Notes: a model not told the origin generated them from the sequence alone. Shown: positions 11,428-21,600, counted from the first letter of the stretch. The stretch: 64,000 nucleotides of DNA from Antilocapra americana (GCA_007570785.1 ML660201.1:38682588-38746587), one strand, 5' to 3'. Numbers and translations: made by a program.

Positions 11428-11857
11428 CTTCCCTTGTGGTTCAGCTGGTAGACTTGTGGACTTTGTGGATGAGGGTAAGGGTGGGATGATATGGGAGAAG
11501 GGCATTGAAGCATGTTAATTGTCATGTGTCTAATCAATCGCCAGCCCAGGATTGATGCTCGGGACTGGTGCAGCAAGATTTCCCGGGGGGGAGGGAGGAG
11601 GGAGGGGGGACCCGGAGGGGAAGCATATGTAAACCCATGGTGATATCATGACAATGTATGGCAAAAACAATAATAATAAAAAAAAAAAGAATCTGCCTGC
11701 AATGCAGGAGATCTGGGTTTGATCCCTGGGTTGGGAAGACCCCCTGGAGAAGGGAAAGGCTACCCACTCCAGTATTCTGGCCTGGAGAATTCCATGGGCT
11801 GTACAGTCTGTAAAGAGTAGGACATGACTGAGAGACTTTCACTTTTCACTTTCTCAT
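11428..11857 (+). mobile_element. Bov-tA SINE split by an L1 3' end
   Basis: The SINE head (11428-11450, ending 'cagctggta') resumes at about 11686 with 'aaagaatctgcctgcaatgc' and runs to the usual tail 'gacatgactgagagacttt'. Removing 11451-11685 restores a normal Bov-tA. Confidence 0.9.
11451..11685 (+). mobile_element. Young bovine L1 3'-UTR fragment nested in Bov-tA
   Basis: This matches the 3' UTR of the L1s at 45868-46110 and, antisense, 56798-57090: 'gggtgggatgatatgggaga', 'ccagcccaggattgatgctc', a G-rich tract at 11585-11609, then 'catgacaatgtatggcaaaa' and an A tail. It is extremely 5' truncated. No clear target-site duplication is visible. Confidence 0.92.
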
Positions 11858-11874
11858 CACAAAACAACTTTTTA

Positions 11875-13130
11875 TTTTAATTGTGGTTTTAAAAAAAGCA
11901 CATAATGAAATTTGGCAGCTTAAATATTTTAAAGAGTAAAGTTTAGTAATATTAAGCACATTCACAAATACTTGTTTGATTGTTGTGCAACCAATGTCTA
12001 GAAATTTGTCATTTTACAAAACTGAAACTCTATATCCACTAAATAACTTCCAATTTCTCCCTCCCTCACACATTCCCTGGCAATCACCATTCCACCTTTC
12101 AATTTCATGATTTTTGACTGCTCTCAATTCTGCATATAAGTGAAATAATACAACAGTTGAATTTTATGACTGACTTACTTCACTTAGCATAACATCCCCA
12201 AGGTTCATTCAGGTTGCGGCATGTGTCAGAATTCCCCTCCTTTTTAAGGCTGAATAATTTTCCTTTGTTTCTATATGCTACATTTTGTTTATCCATTCAT
12301 CTATCCATGGACAACTGAGTTACTTCCACCTTTTGACTACTGTAAATAATGCTGCTAAGAGCATGGGTGAACACATATTTTTTTGAGACCCTGTTTTCAA
12401 TTCTTAGGTATGTACCCAGAAGTAGAATTGCTGGGTCATATGATAATTCTATCTAAAAAGTTTTTTGAGAAACTGCCACACTGTTTTCCATAGATGCTGC
12501 ATCATTTTACATTGCCACCAACAGTGCACAAGTGTTCCAATTTCTCCACATTCTCACCAATACCTTTACTTTCCCGTTTTTGATACTAGCCATCCTAATG
12601 AATGTGAGGTGATAGTTCACTGAGATTTTGATTTACATTTCCCTGTTAGTGATATTGATTTTCATGTGCTTTATTGGCCATTTGTATATCATTTTTAGAT
12701 AAATGTCTATTCAGATTTTTGCCAATTTTGAACTGGGTATTTTTTGTTATTGATGTATAAGTTCCTTGTATATTCTGAATATATACATTACAGGTATATG
12801 ATTTCCAAATATTTCATCCCATTCCATAGGTTGCCTTTTAATGCTGTTGATCATATCCTTTGATGCACAGAAGTTTTAAGTTTCTGATGTAGTTTAATTT
12901 ATATTCTGTTGTTTTTGTTGTTGCCTATGATTTTAGTGTCATATCCAAGAAATCACTGTCAAATCAAATTTCATGAATCTTTCCCCTATGTTTTCTCTTA
13001 TAGTTTCATGTTTAGGTCCATTTTGAGTTAATTTTTTCTATACAATAAAATAAGGATCCATCTTCATTCTTTTGTATGTGGCTATCCAGGTTTCTATAGC
13101 CCTCTTACCACAAGTCAACACTAGTTGGCT
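11875..13130 (-). mobile_element. Old L1 3' half (L1M type)
   Basis: Antisense L1 with the familiar order: 'cacttagcataacatcccca' near 12180-12200, 'agtagaattgctgggtcata' near 12421-12440, 'actgttttccatagatgctg' near 12480-12500, then the 'gtccattttgagttaatttt' segment near 13017. There are many substitutions and no open frame. Confidence 0.88.
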
Positions 13131-14885
13131 GTTTAGGTTAAGATAGAAAAACTTACTACTTATATCTAATTTAACTTTTATGACAAAATAAGAGCATTTA
13201 TGTTATTTAAAAACAAACTGGCATTAAATATTTAAAAACAAACTGGCATTAAATATCACCTCTCTTCATTAAATCTTTTCAAAGGTGCATTTTACAAATA
13301 TGTTCATTTTTCTAAACTTGTGCTTGCTATGTAAAACTGATTTATTTAGGGCAGTATTTACAGGTAATACATAGGGAAATGTTCAACTACTGGAAAAGTG
13401 TTTTTTCATTTTCCCTGAGAAAAGCTGCAGGTAATAACTTGTTTTGGAAAATTCAAGTTTATGCATGAATTTTGGTTATCTAAAGGTACAGGCAGGAAAC
13501 AGTCACTGTGGAGTTGCACAGATCAGAAAGAAAAAAGAAAAATATTTTTGGAGAAAACGTACAGTCCTCAAAAACTTTCCCCACACTGCACCTTCCTAAA
13601 AAATGACTCACTATCCTCAAATCAAAAATGAAACATATGACTATGACTCAGATAGCATTAATTTTTTTCAACTTGCTTGAAACTACAAAACAGGTACAAG
13701 TTTTAAATTATTCTAGCAACTTGGCATTAATGTCATTCATAAAGTTAGTTCATAATGTGGAATAAAATAACTCCCCAAGTATTAAACATGTCTAGATTAC
13801 TGCACAGCAAAAAAATTCTGATCATCAAATCAGTATCTTTTTTCCCTCCCATTACACCAAATAATTTGATTGTGAACTGCAACCAAAATATAAACTTCAA
13901 ATATACTATGGCAAATATTACACTTTCTTAGTTCAAAAGAATACTATCTCTTGTCAAATTAATAACCATATCATCTAACTTGAATGACTACATTGACATA
14001 CAAAGACTCTGCCACCCTTTAAAACTGCTTCTAGTCTATTCCATTTTAAATATCATCCAATATACTTTAATGATATTAATACACTACCAAATTACTTACT
14101 TTGTAGAACAAAGTCAAGCACTTTAAAGCTTGTAAAGTGACTAATTCTTAATGTTGTCAAATTAAGTTAGGTGACTTAATGCAGTTACTAATTGTACCAG
14201 CTTCTTTAAAAATTGTAGCAATTAGAGAAACAGTTTCACTGCCATTTATAATGTACATAAATAACTTGGCTGAAGCAAAATGCTTTGAGCAGGTTGGGTT
14301 TTTTTTTCAGGGTTTGAGGCTGGGGGTGGGGGGTGGGTGTGTGGTGCTTAATTCTAGTAGCCATTCCTGAAGTCATAGCTAAATCCAAGTTTTTAGTCAC
14401 AGCTTGCATTCATCCAAGCCAAACTAAAGCATTTTATATTATAAAATTAAATCTCTTTCTAGCTCTGGTTTTGAGTTCATATTGTTAAAGTAAAGCACAT
14501 GCTTATATCCTCTTTATAGCCACCAATGTCAGTATTAAGGTTAGTTCTCACTATAGAGAAAACAATTTTGATCTAAGTTGGGTTTCCTTCCGAGTTGTCC
14601 AACGCCTGGAGAGGCCCTACAGCACACTTGATAACAAAAATCCAACTATAAGTCTCCTGAACTTGTTATGACTTAGGAGGGTTAGGAGATGACCCAAACT
14701 CTGGACAACTGGGCCTTAGACAATCTTTTGTCTTGAGAAAATAAGGACATTGAAGTAAATTTTACTGTTTTTTTCCAGCATTAAATTGAATAAGTAGGTG
14801 ATCTTAAAAATATCTGAGTAATAAGACATTGATACACTGTGGTTAATCTCTTCAATCCTGTAACTAGTTTCTATCAATACATTGA
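13131..14885. other. Intergenic DNA
   Basis: AT-rich sequence with no gene. It contains a perfect 25-bp tandem duplication (13205-13254) and a short G-rich patch near 14320-14345. The rest shows no repeat I can name. Confidence 0.5.
13205..13254 (+). repeat. Perfect 25-bp tandem duplication
   Basis: Two identical 25-base units (13205-13229 and 13230-13254), each reading ATTTAAAAAC through GGCATTAAAT, lie head to tail with no spacer. Confidence 0.97.
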
Positions 14886-14887
14886 GG

Positions 14888-15110
14888 TTGAATTCCCAGG
14901 TGGCGCTAGTGGTAAAGAATCTGCCTTCTAATGCACAAAGCAAGGAGATGAAAGAGAAGCGGATACAATCCCTGAGTGGGGAAGATGCCCTGGAGTAGCA
15001 AATTCAAGCCCCACTCCAGTACTCTTGCCTTGAAAATTCCATGGACAGAGGCGCCTGGAGGACTATACTCCCTGGTGGGCTACACAAAAGAGCTGGACAC
15101 GACTGCAAAT
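14888..15110 (+). mobile_element. Bov-tA SINE
   Basis: Sense-strand Bov-tA, from 'gaattcccaggtggcgctag' through 'ggtaaagaatctgccttcta' to 'agctggacacgactgc'. Confidence 0.9.
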
Positions 15111-15219
15111 CTAACTAAGATTATTAATTATGTTATTAGCTAAATATGTTTTCAATTGCTTTCTTCATGTTTTCTCAACACAAAAAAATATGGCTCTCTT
15201 ATGAGTATATTCACTTTTC

Positions 15220-15575
15220 ATTTCCTCCCACTTTCATTCCTTCATTCATTCAATCACTATTTTGTTATACGGAGTACATGGTTGGAGTAGTATACCAAGC
15301 ACTAGGGAGGGATTCACAGGTAAAAGAACAAAAAACAAGCAAATGAAAACAGACACGGTACCTGGTCTCTTGAAATCTACAGTCCATTAGAGATGGCCAA
15401 TATTACAAACACATAAAATTTCAACAATGATTTCAATAATGCTAAGAGCAAAGATGTGATGAGAACATGTAAATAAGGGGATCTGATCAATTCAGGGATA
15501 TCAGAGGAGTACCTTAGAAAGAGACCCTTGATGTAAACTCTGTAGGAATAGTAGGTCTTAATCAAAGAAACCAAA
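15220..15575. other. Possible ancient interspersed repeat
   Basis: The left part ('cattcattcattcaatcac', 'ataccaagcactaggga') resembles a widespread old mammalian repeat of the MIR, L2 or MER type. It is too decayed for a firm name. No gene is seen. Confidence 0.4.
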
Positions 15576-15957
15576 TTCAGACTTAAATGGAAGAAAATAG
15601 GGAAAACCACTAGACCAGTCAGGTATGACCTAAATCAAATCCCTTACAATTATACAGTGGAAGTGACAAATAGATTCAAGGGATTAGATCTGACAGAGTG
15701 CCTGAAGAACTATGGACAGAGGTTTGTGTCATTTACAGGAGGCAGAGATCAAGACCATCCCCAAGGAAAAGAAATGCAAAAAGGCAAAACAGTCTTCTGA
15801 GGAGGCCTTACAAATAGCTGTGAATAGAAAAGAAGTGAAAGGCAAAGGAGAAAAGGAAAGATATACCTATTTGAACGCAGAGTTCCAAAGAATAGCAAGG
15901 AGAGATAAGAATGCCTTCCTCAGCGATCAATGAAAAGAAATAGAGGAGAACACTAAA

Positions 15958-16695
15958 ATGGGAAAGACTAGAGATCTCTGCAAGAAAATTAGAGATACCA
16001 AGGGAATATTTCATGCAAAGATAGGTACAATAAAGGACAGAAATGATACAGACCTAACAGAGGCAGAAGATATTAAGAAGAGGTGGCAAGAATACACAAA
16101 ACTATACAAAAAAGATCTTCATGACCCAGATAATCATGATGGTGTGATCACTCAGCTAGAGCCAGACATCCTAGAATGTGAAGTCAAGTGGGCCTTAGAA
16201 GGTATCACTAGGAACAAAGCTAGTGGAGGTGATGGAATTCCAGTTGAGCTATTTCAAATCCTGAAAGATGATTCTGTGAAAGTGCTGCACTCCATATGCC
16301 AGGAAATTTGGAAAACTCAGCAGTGGCCACAGGACTGGAAAAGGTCAGTTTTCATTTTAATTCCTAAGAAAGGCAATGTCAGACAATGCTCAAACTACTG
16401 CACAATTGAACTCATCTCACACACTAGTAAAGTAATGCTCAAAATTCTCCAAGCCAGGCTTGCACAATACGTGAACCATGAACTTCCAGATGTTCAAGCT
16501 GGTTTCAGAAAAGATAGAGGAATCAGAGATCAAATTGCCAGCATCCATTGGATCATCAAAAAAGCAAGAGAGGTCCAGAAAAACATCTATGTCTGCTTTA
16601 TTGACTATGCCAAAACCTTTGACTATATGGACCACAACAAACTCTGGCAAATTGTTAAAGAGATGGGAATACCAGACCACCTGACCTGCCCTTGA
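15958..16695 (+). pseudogene. BovB reverse-transcriptase fragment (palm and fingers)
   Basis: A 245-codon open stretch encodes the N-terminal part of the RTE-type reverse transcriptase. Visible motifs are WALEGITRNKASGGDGIP (template-binding region, about residue 80), FILIPKKGN (about residue 132), the QAGFRKDRG box (about 180) and CFIDYAKTFDYMDH (motif A, with the catalytic Asp, about 215). The catalytic motif B-C part follows in a different frame (16705-16989, FADDTTLM), so a frameshift or small indel near 16695 separates the halves. The ATG is internal to the original protein. This is a dead transposon remnant and not a host gene. Confidence 0.9.
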
Positions 16696-16704
16696 GAAAT
16701 CTGT

Positions 16705-16989
16705 ATGCAGGTTAGGAAGCAACAGTTAGAGCTGGACAGGGAACAACAGACTGGTTCCATCAGAAGAGGAGTAGGTCAAGGCTGTATATTGTCACCCTGC
16801 TTATATAAGTTATATGCAGAGTACATCATGAGAAACACTCAGCTGAAGGAAGCACAAGCTGGAATCAAGATTGCTGGGAGAAATATCAATAACCTCAGAT
16901 TTGCAGATGACACCACCCTTATGGCAGAAAGTGAAGAACTAAAGAGTCTCTTGATGAAAGCAAAAGAGGAGAGTGAAAAAGTTTGCTAA
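16705..16989 (+). pseudogene. BovB reverse-transcriptase catalytic fragment
   Basis: This frame continues the 15958-16695 remnant after a frame break: GVGQGCILSPCLYKLYAEY (motif B) and RFADDTTLM (motif C with the catalytic DD pair). It ends at a stop soon after the EESEKVC segment. Further downstream pieces (16973-17164, 17310-17654) carry the C-terminal part in other frames, and several bases are lost between them. Confidence 0.88.
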
Positions 16990-17689
16990 AGCTCAACATT
17001 CAGACAACAGAGATCATGGCATCTGGTGCCATCACTTCATGGCAAATAGATGGGCAAACAGTGGAAACAGTGAGAGACTTTATTTTTGGGGATGCAGAGT
17101 CACTGTAGATGGTGACTGCAGCCATGAAATTAAAAGATGTTTGCTCCCTGGAAGAAAGCTATGACCAAACTAGATGGCATATTAAAAAGCAGAGACATTA
17201 CTTTACCAACAAAGGTCCTCTAGTCAAAGCTATGGTTTTTCCAGTAGTATAGATGTGAGAGTTGGACTATAAAGAAAGCTGAGCACAGAAGAATCAATGG
17301 TTTTGAGCTGTGGTTTGGAGAAGACTCTTCAGAGTACCTTGGAATGCAAGGAGATCCAACCAGTCCATCCTAAAGGAGATCAGTCCTGAATATTCATTGG
17401 AAGGACTGATGTTGAAGCTGAAACACCAATACTTTGGCTACCTGATGGGAAGAACTGACTTATGGGGAAAAACCATCATGTTGGGCAAGACTGAAGACAG
17501 GAGAAGGGGAAGACAGAGGATGAGATGGTTGGATGGCATCACCTACTGGATGGACATCAGTTTGAGTAAACTCTGGGAACTGGTGATGGACAGGGAGGCC
17601 TGGTGTGCTGCAGTCCATGGGGTCACAAAGAGTCGGACACGACTGAGACAGTGAACTGAACTGAACTGACATTAATACTGACATTGGGG

Positions 17690-18150
17690 ATTTTCCTGGT
17701 GATTCAGTGGTTAAGAAGCCACCTTGCAATGCAGGGATCACAGACTCAATTCCTCCTGGAGAAACTAAACCCCACGTGTATGCTGTTTGCTCAATAGTGT
17801 CCAAATCTTTTGTGACCCCCCATGTAGTCTGCCAGGCTCCTCTGGCCACGGAATTTTCCAGGCAAGCCTAGTGGAGTGGGTTGCTGTATCCTAGTCCAGG
17901 GGATCTTCCCAACCCAAGAATCGAACCTGTGTGTCTTCCATTTACTGCATTGGCAGACATATTCTTTACCACTTGGTCACTGGGCAAGCTAAGATCCCAC
18001 AGGCCTAGAGCAACTAAACCCAAGCACTGCAACTAGGAGTCTTCCAGTCACAACTATTGGAGCATGAGCAGGGCAAGGAAGATCCCCTGTGCTGCTCTTA
18101 AGACCTGACACAGCCATATAAATAAAGAAGTTATTTAAAAAAGGAGAGAG
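17690..18150 (+). mobile_element. CHR-type SINE split by a Bov-tA
   Basis: The left part (17690-17765) has a tRNA-like head, 'cctggtgattcagtggttaa'. The right part from about 17988 has the distinct CHR body ('ctaagatcccacaggcctag', 'acctgacacagccatata', then an A-rich tail). The insert in between is a Bov-tA on the minus strand. Family assignment of the host SINE is from memory. Confidence 0.75.
17775..17987 (-). mobile_element. Bov-tA SINE nested in CHR SINE
   Basis: An antisense Bov-tA carries 'gtgtccaaatcttttgtgac', 'ccaggcaagcctagtggagt' and 'ggggatcttcccaacccaag'. It is flanked by a slightly diverged target duplication, CTAAACCCCAC on the left and CTAAGATCCCAC on the right. Confidence 0.88.
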
Positions 18151-18594
18151 AGAAGGCACGTTTTTAAAAGCCCAACTTTTAAGAGCGTTTCCCACACTGA
18201 ACCAAACTTAAGCCAGCGCCTGCCGCATGTCTTTATTATTTGGAGCAAAAGAACCTTGGCTTATGAAGCGTGCAGTGACCTTGAGTAAATACTCTTACCT
18301 CCTTGGACCTTTGGAAGCAATGAAAGGGTCTGGCGACCCTAGCAGTGACTGAAGCCACGTTTAGAAACCTGCTTCCATGATTCCAGGACTCTATACTTCA
18401 TTAACCTATCACCAGTCAGTGTTTACAAGGAGGAGAGACCAAGTCGACGTGATATGTTTTCTAGAAAAGTCCAGCATTTGTGGTAGTTGTTAAGCCAGGT
18501 TAAGTTTTCACTTATCTTTGCAGACGCAAGTCACCACCTGACTAGAGCGAGGGTGGCAGGTTGGACATTCCACCCTTTCCGCCGGAGAGCCTCG

Positions 18595-18608
18595 GTTGCC
18601 TGGGCAAC
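18595..18608. promoter_or_regulatory. RFX X-box
   Basis: GTTGCCTGGGCAAC is a perfect match to the X-box palindrome GTTRCCNNGGYAAC bound by RFX transcription factors. It lies about 513 bases upstream of the start codon, at the upstream edge of the CpG island. Confidence 0.88.
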
Positions 18609-18611
18609 GCC

Positions 18612-18635
18612 TACGTCATTGCGTAGTCTCACGTG
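18612..18635. promoter_or_regulatory. CRE-like site and E-box
   Basis: TACGTCAT (18612-18619) resembles a CREB/ATF site and CACGTG (18630-18635) is a canonical E-box. Both stand within 30 bases of the X-box. Use in cells is inferred only. Confidence 0.5.
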
Positions 18636-18685
18636 TCCCTCGGCGTGACGCTCAGACAGCGCCACGCGCGGGCGCCTACTGGGAA

Positions 18686-18753
18686 CCAATGGGCGCGGTC
18701 GGAAGGTCCGCCCATCTCGGCCCCGCCCTTTTCCGAGAGAATTCGGGGGCGGG
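18686..18753. promoter_or_regulatory. CCAAT box and GC boxes
   Basis: CCAAT at 18686-18690 followed by GC boxes at 18721-18728 and 18745-18753 gives the usual layout of a TATA-less housekeeping-type core promoter. Confidence 0.6.
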
Positions 18754-19120
18754 CCGGCGGCGCGAACGCGCTCGCCTTTCCCGGGCTAGCGGGCGGGCGG
18801 TTGTCCGAGGCTCGGCGTCTGGGCATCCCGTCACGTAGGTTACGCACGCACTTCGCCCCTGGCTGCTGCCAGGAGCTTCCCCAGGCAGCAGTCCCCTCAC
18901 AGACCCGGGCACCCTGCTCGCGATGGTTCGGGTCGCGGGTCTGCGATGGAGCTGACTGAGGGCTGAGAAGAGCCTGGAGTCGCGACGGAGCACGAAGCCC
19001 TTCCTTGGCCGTCGGGCCCCGGGCTTCCCGCCCTCCCGCCGAATTCCAGCCGTCTGTGTCAAGCTATTTTTCTGGAAGCTCTGAACTCCGTGCCCCTCAA
19101 GCCCTGGGCCCCCTGCGGGA

Positions 19121-19141
19121 ATGTTCAAAAATGAGTACCAG
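19121..19141 (+). CDS. CFAP20DC: CFAP20DC coding exon 1 (start)
   Basis: This exon encodes the first seven residues, MFKNEYQ, and ends at CAG followed by the donor GTAACC, phase 0. MFKN is the same opening as CFAP20, the ciliary microtubule inner protein whose domain CFAP20DC shares. The start is supported by an in-frame TGA upstream at 19082-19084, a G at position -3, and location just after the CpG island. The 5' untranslated part of the exon must lie in the island but its start cannot be fixed. The full human protein is much longer; only the N-terminal part lies in this window. Identification rests on recalled similarity to human C3orf67. Confidence 0.88.
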
Positions 19142-19625
19142 GTAACCCGAAACGGCTGTCCATCCTGTCTAGTTTCCTCCTCTCGGGTGAGGTAGCTCAC
19201 GTTCTGGTGACAGCTCTCAGCCACCCCACTCCCTTCCCCACATCCCCAAATTATACCGTCTTTTTAGGGTTAAGAAGGAATTACTGGGTGAGTGCTCTTG
19301 ACCCTCCTCCCCCATCAAAAAGAAAAAAAGGCAACTGACGTATGGGGCTATGATTTGATTTTTGTTCACTCCACAGTTCGTGCTTCTCAAGGTGTAGGGA
19401 TGCCTGTGTTTGTGACTGAAATGCAGTCTTAAACCCTTAAGCAGACCTCCTGGATCAGAAACTTGAGGACAGGACCCATCAGCGTTGAGTTTTACCAATT
19501 TTAAGGCACTCTGGTAACTCGGACGCTATTGAAATAAGTGAATGCGTGAATGGATTAAGCCCAGAAAGAGCATAAGCACTTTGGCCATGTGCTGTTTTCT
19601 CCCCCAGCCCCCAGACTGGGGGTTA

Positions 19626-19740
19626 GTGATTCTCAAACATGCGGTACATTAAGATTATTTGGAGTACGTGTAAAAATACGAATTTCCTGATCCTCACCCT
19701 CAAATAGAGTGAATCAGAATTTCTGTCGATGAAATAGTTT
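19626..19740. mobile_element. MER5A-like DNA transposon relic
   Basis: 'gattctcaaac', 'tttggagtacgtgtaaaaat' and 'gaatcagaatttctg' match the general wording of MER5A, a non-autonomous hAT-type element. The piece is short and diverged. Confidence 0.5.
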
Positions 19741-20053
19741 ACCTTCATAGAACCTTTCCGCAGTTGATTCAGATGCAGGTGGTCCAGATGACACACAGGG
19801 AAACTGCTTCTGGGCTTCTTCAGTCACTTTGCCTGCCCTAGATAGTCTCCAAAGCTCTCCAGCTTTCCTCACCTCACTGGACATCTCCCTGCTCTTCCTT
19901 GTCTCCAGTCTCCTGCCCACCTACCTGTACCTGAGGTTACACTCTCCATGTGTCTGCCATTTTAGTACTGCTGTTAGGAACACATTTGTCCCTGTGCTTG
20001 GACAGTCCTCTGCTGGCCACCTCTTTGTTGCTTTTATTTTTTGGCTGTGCTGG

Positions 20054-20476
20054 GTGAGCACAGAGCTTATTAGTACCTGTAATGATTATTCAAAAAAAGG
20101 GCAAATTGAACAGTACTGGGTCAATTAAAAAAGCTTGAACTTGGAGAGGGAGTGATTCTTATTTTAAGAATTCCTATAAGATTTTTTATATATTTAATAC
20201 AAATTGAAGATCTATATGTAGAAAAAGAAAATTATTTCTATGGACATGCTTAATGTTCCCTACTGTGATCCTGAGAACATGGAGGGACATGCTCACCTAA
20301 AATCACGAAACACATTACTGAATGTCTGTAACTTTAATTATAAAAGAGAGGCATTATAAATGATTGTCTCTAAGGAAGAGTTTACTGAAAGAAACTGAAA
20401 ACCTGAGAGTAAATATGATTTCTTTTATGGCCTGTTAATTTATAAGCAGCACATAAGCAAATGTCTGATTTTCGTA
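20054..20476 (+). repeat. Inverted repeat, left arm (intron 1)
   Basis: The reverse complement of this arm matches 21058-21457 along nearly its full length. For example 'gggaacattt...' of the right arm mirrors 'aatgttccctactgtgatcc' near 20252-20271. By eye the match is roughly 85-90 percent with a few small gaps, the largest near 20205-20240. Confidence 0.92.
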
Positions 20477-20479
20477 CTG

Positions 20480-20600
20480 TCCAGGCTCTCTAGTGCGCAG
20501 GCTCAGTAGTTGCCGCGGGACAGCTTAGTTTCCCAATCTGAGGTAGAACTGGTGCCCCCTGCATTGGAAGCAGAGACTCCTGGACTGTCAAGGAAGTCCT
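20480..20600 (-). mobile_element. Decayed tRNA-derived SINE in the loop
   Basis: 'ccccctgcattggaagcaga' and 'ggactgtcaaggaagtcc' fit an antisense CHR or Bov-tA head. It lies in the roughly 580-base spacer between the inverted-repeat arms. Confidence 0.5.
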
Positions 20601-21057
20601 CATGCTTCCTTGTTTGCTTGTCACCATATATATACTACCTGCCTTCTTACGAGTCTCCTCAGAGTGTCCCGCAGCTCTCTTTCTTCTATTACATTTGCTG
20701 TCATTAAATGTGCTGGAACAATTTTAGAGAGTTTCTTTCACTTAATATAGGTAAAATATATATTGTTATATAAAAACCTGTGCCCACTGTGGGAAACAGG
20801 CGATAGCAGAAAGGAAAGGGCACGGGGGAGGTCTCCAGGTGTATGGATTTTTCTCTTAAAAAAAAAGCTTCCTCAAATTTAAAATTCATAGTGAAATATG
20901 CTCTGACTTCAGAAGCTATAGTAATTATTTTCCTCAATTTGCACATAACACTGCCTTAAGAAGACATTTAATGTCTCAGCTTCAAGTGATTGTATGTTAA
21001 AACGTAGAAGCAAAACTGTCTTTGTATTATTGAGAAAAATTAAAAGCTGGACCCTTT

Positions 21058-21457
21058 ATGAAAATCAGACAGTTGCTTATGCGCTGTTTAGAAATTAACA
21101 GGCCATAAAAGAAATAATATTTACTCTCAGGTTTTCAGTTTCTTTCAGCAAACTCTTCCTTAGTGACAATCATTTATAATGCCTCTCTTTTATAATTAAA
21201 GCTTATGGACATTTAGTAATGTGTTTCATGATTTTATGTAAGCATGTCCCTCCATGTTCTCAGGATCACAGTAGGGAACATTTAGCATGTCTATTTTGTA
21301 AATCACCAAATTGTGTTAAATATATAAAAAAAATCCTATAGGAATTCTTAAAGTAAGAATCACGCCCTCTCCAAGTTCAAGCCTTTTTTAATTGACCTAG
21401 TACTATTCAATTTGCCCTTTATTTGAATAGTCATTATTGGTACTATTGAGCTGTGTG
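21058..21457 (-). repeat. Inverted repeat, right arm (intron 1)
   Basis: Reverse-complement partner of 20054-20476. Both arms lie in the same intron, so the pre-mRNA can fold into a stem of about 400 base pairs with a loop of about 580 bases. Confidence 0.92.
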
Positions 21458-21469
21458 CAAGGTAATGAA

Positions 21470-21600
21470 TGTGATGGTTTGTGTTTACTGTCCTATGTAA
21501 TCTGACAACCCATTTTACAGAAGGAGAATCAAGACTTTAAGTAACTCCAAGGTCAGTTAATAAATGAAAGAACTAGTATTGGAACTCAGGTTAGTGTGAC
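21470..21600 (-). mobile_element. MIR-like SINE relic
   Basis: 'cccattttacagaaggagaa' and the following 'aactccaaggtcagttaata' are the antisense MIR core region in decayed form. Confidence 0.5.

Larger units (their letters stand above)
15576..17668 (+). mobile_element. BovB LINE, 5'-truncated
   Basis: This is a 2.1-kb sense BovB starting in the region between endonuclease and reverse transcriptase ('aaattcagacttaaatggaa') and running to the 3' end 'gaactgaactgaactgac'. Its coding region is split over several frames. Part of the reverse transcriptase is open at 15958-16695, and the FADD catalytic box follows in another frame at 16705-16989. The 3' terminus matches the other BovB copies here. 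Confidence 0.93.
18540..19050. promoter_or_regulatory. CFAP20DC: CpG-island promoter of CFAP20DC
   Basis: This is the only long GC- and CpG-rich block in the window, and it ends about 70 bases before the start codon. It contains an X-box (18595-18608), a CRE-like TACGTCAT (18612-18619), an E-box CACGTG (18630-18635), a CCAAT box (18686-18690) and GC boxes (CCCCGCCC 18721-18728, GGGGGCGGG 18745-18753). I see no clear TATA box, so dispersed initiation is expected, probably between about 18750 and 19080. The X-box fits a gene of the cilium programme. The opposite strand could also be transcribed, but no divergent gene is recognised. Confidence 0.88.

Noticed and set aside
15958..16695. 245-codon frame as a possible host gene
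   Set aside because: Reverse-transcriptase motifs and the surrounding text show that it is part of a BovB element.
18676..19224. 182-codon open frame on the minus strand across the CpG island
   Set aside because: GC-rich islands have few stop codons by chance. The predicted peptide is low-complexity Arg/Pro/Ala-rich text without a domain, and it overlaps the promoter and exon 1 of CFAP20DC.
20704..20946. Minus-strand frame beginning MCKLRKI, briefly reminiscent of a CKLRKI segment expected later in the CFAP20 domain
   Set aside because: Wrong strand for the gene, no splice sites, no further similarity, and it sits in the inverted-repeat loop. A chance match.
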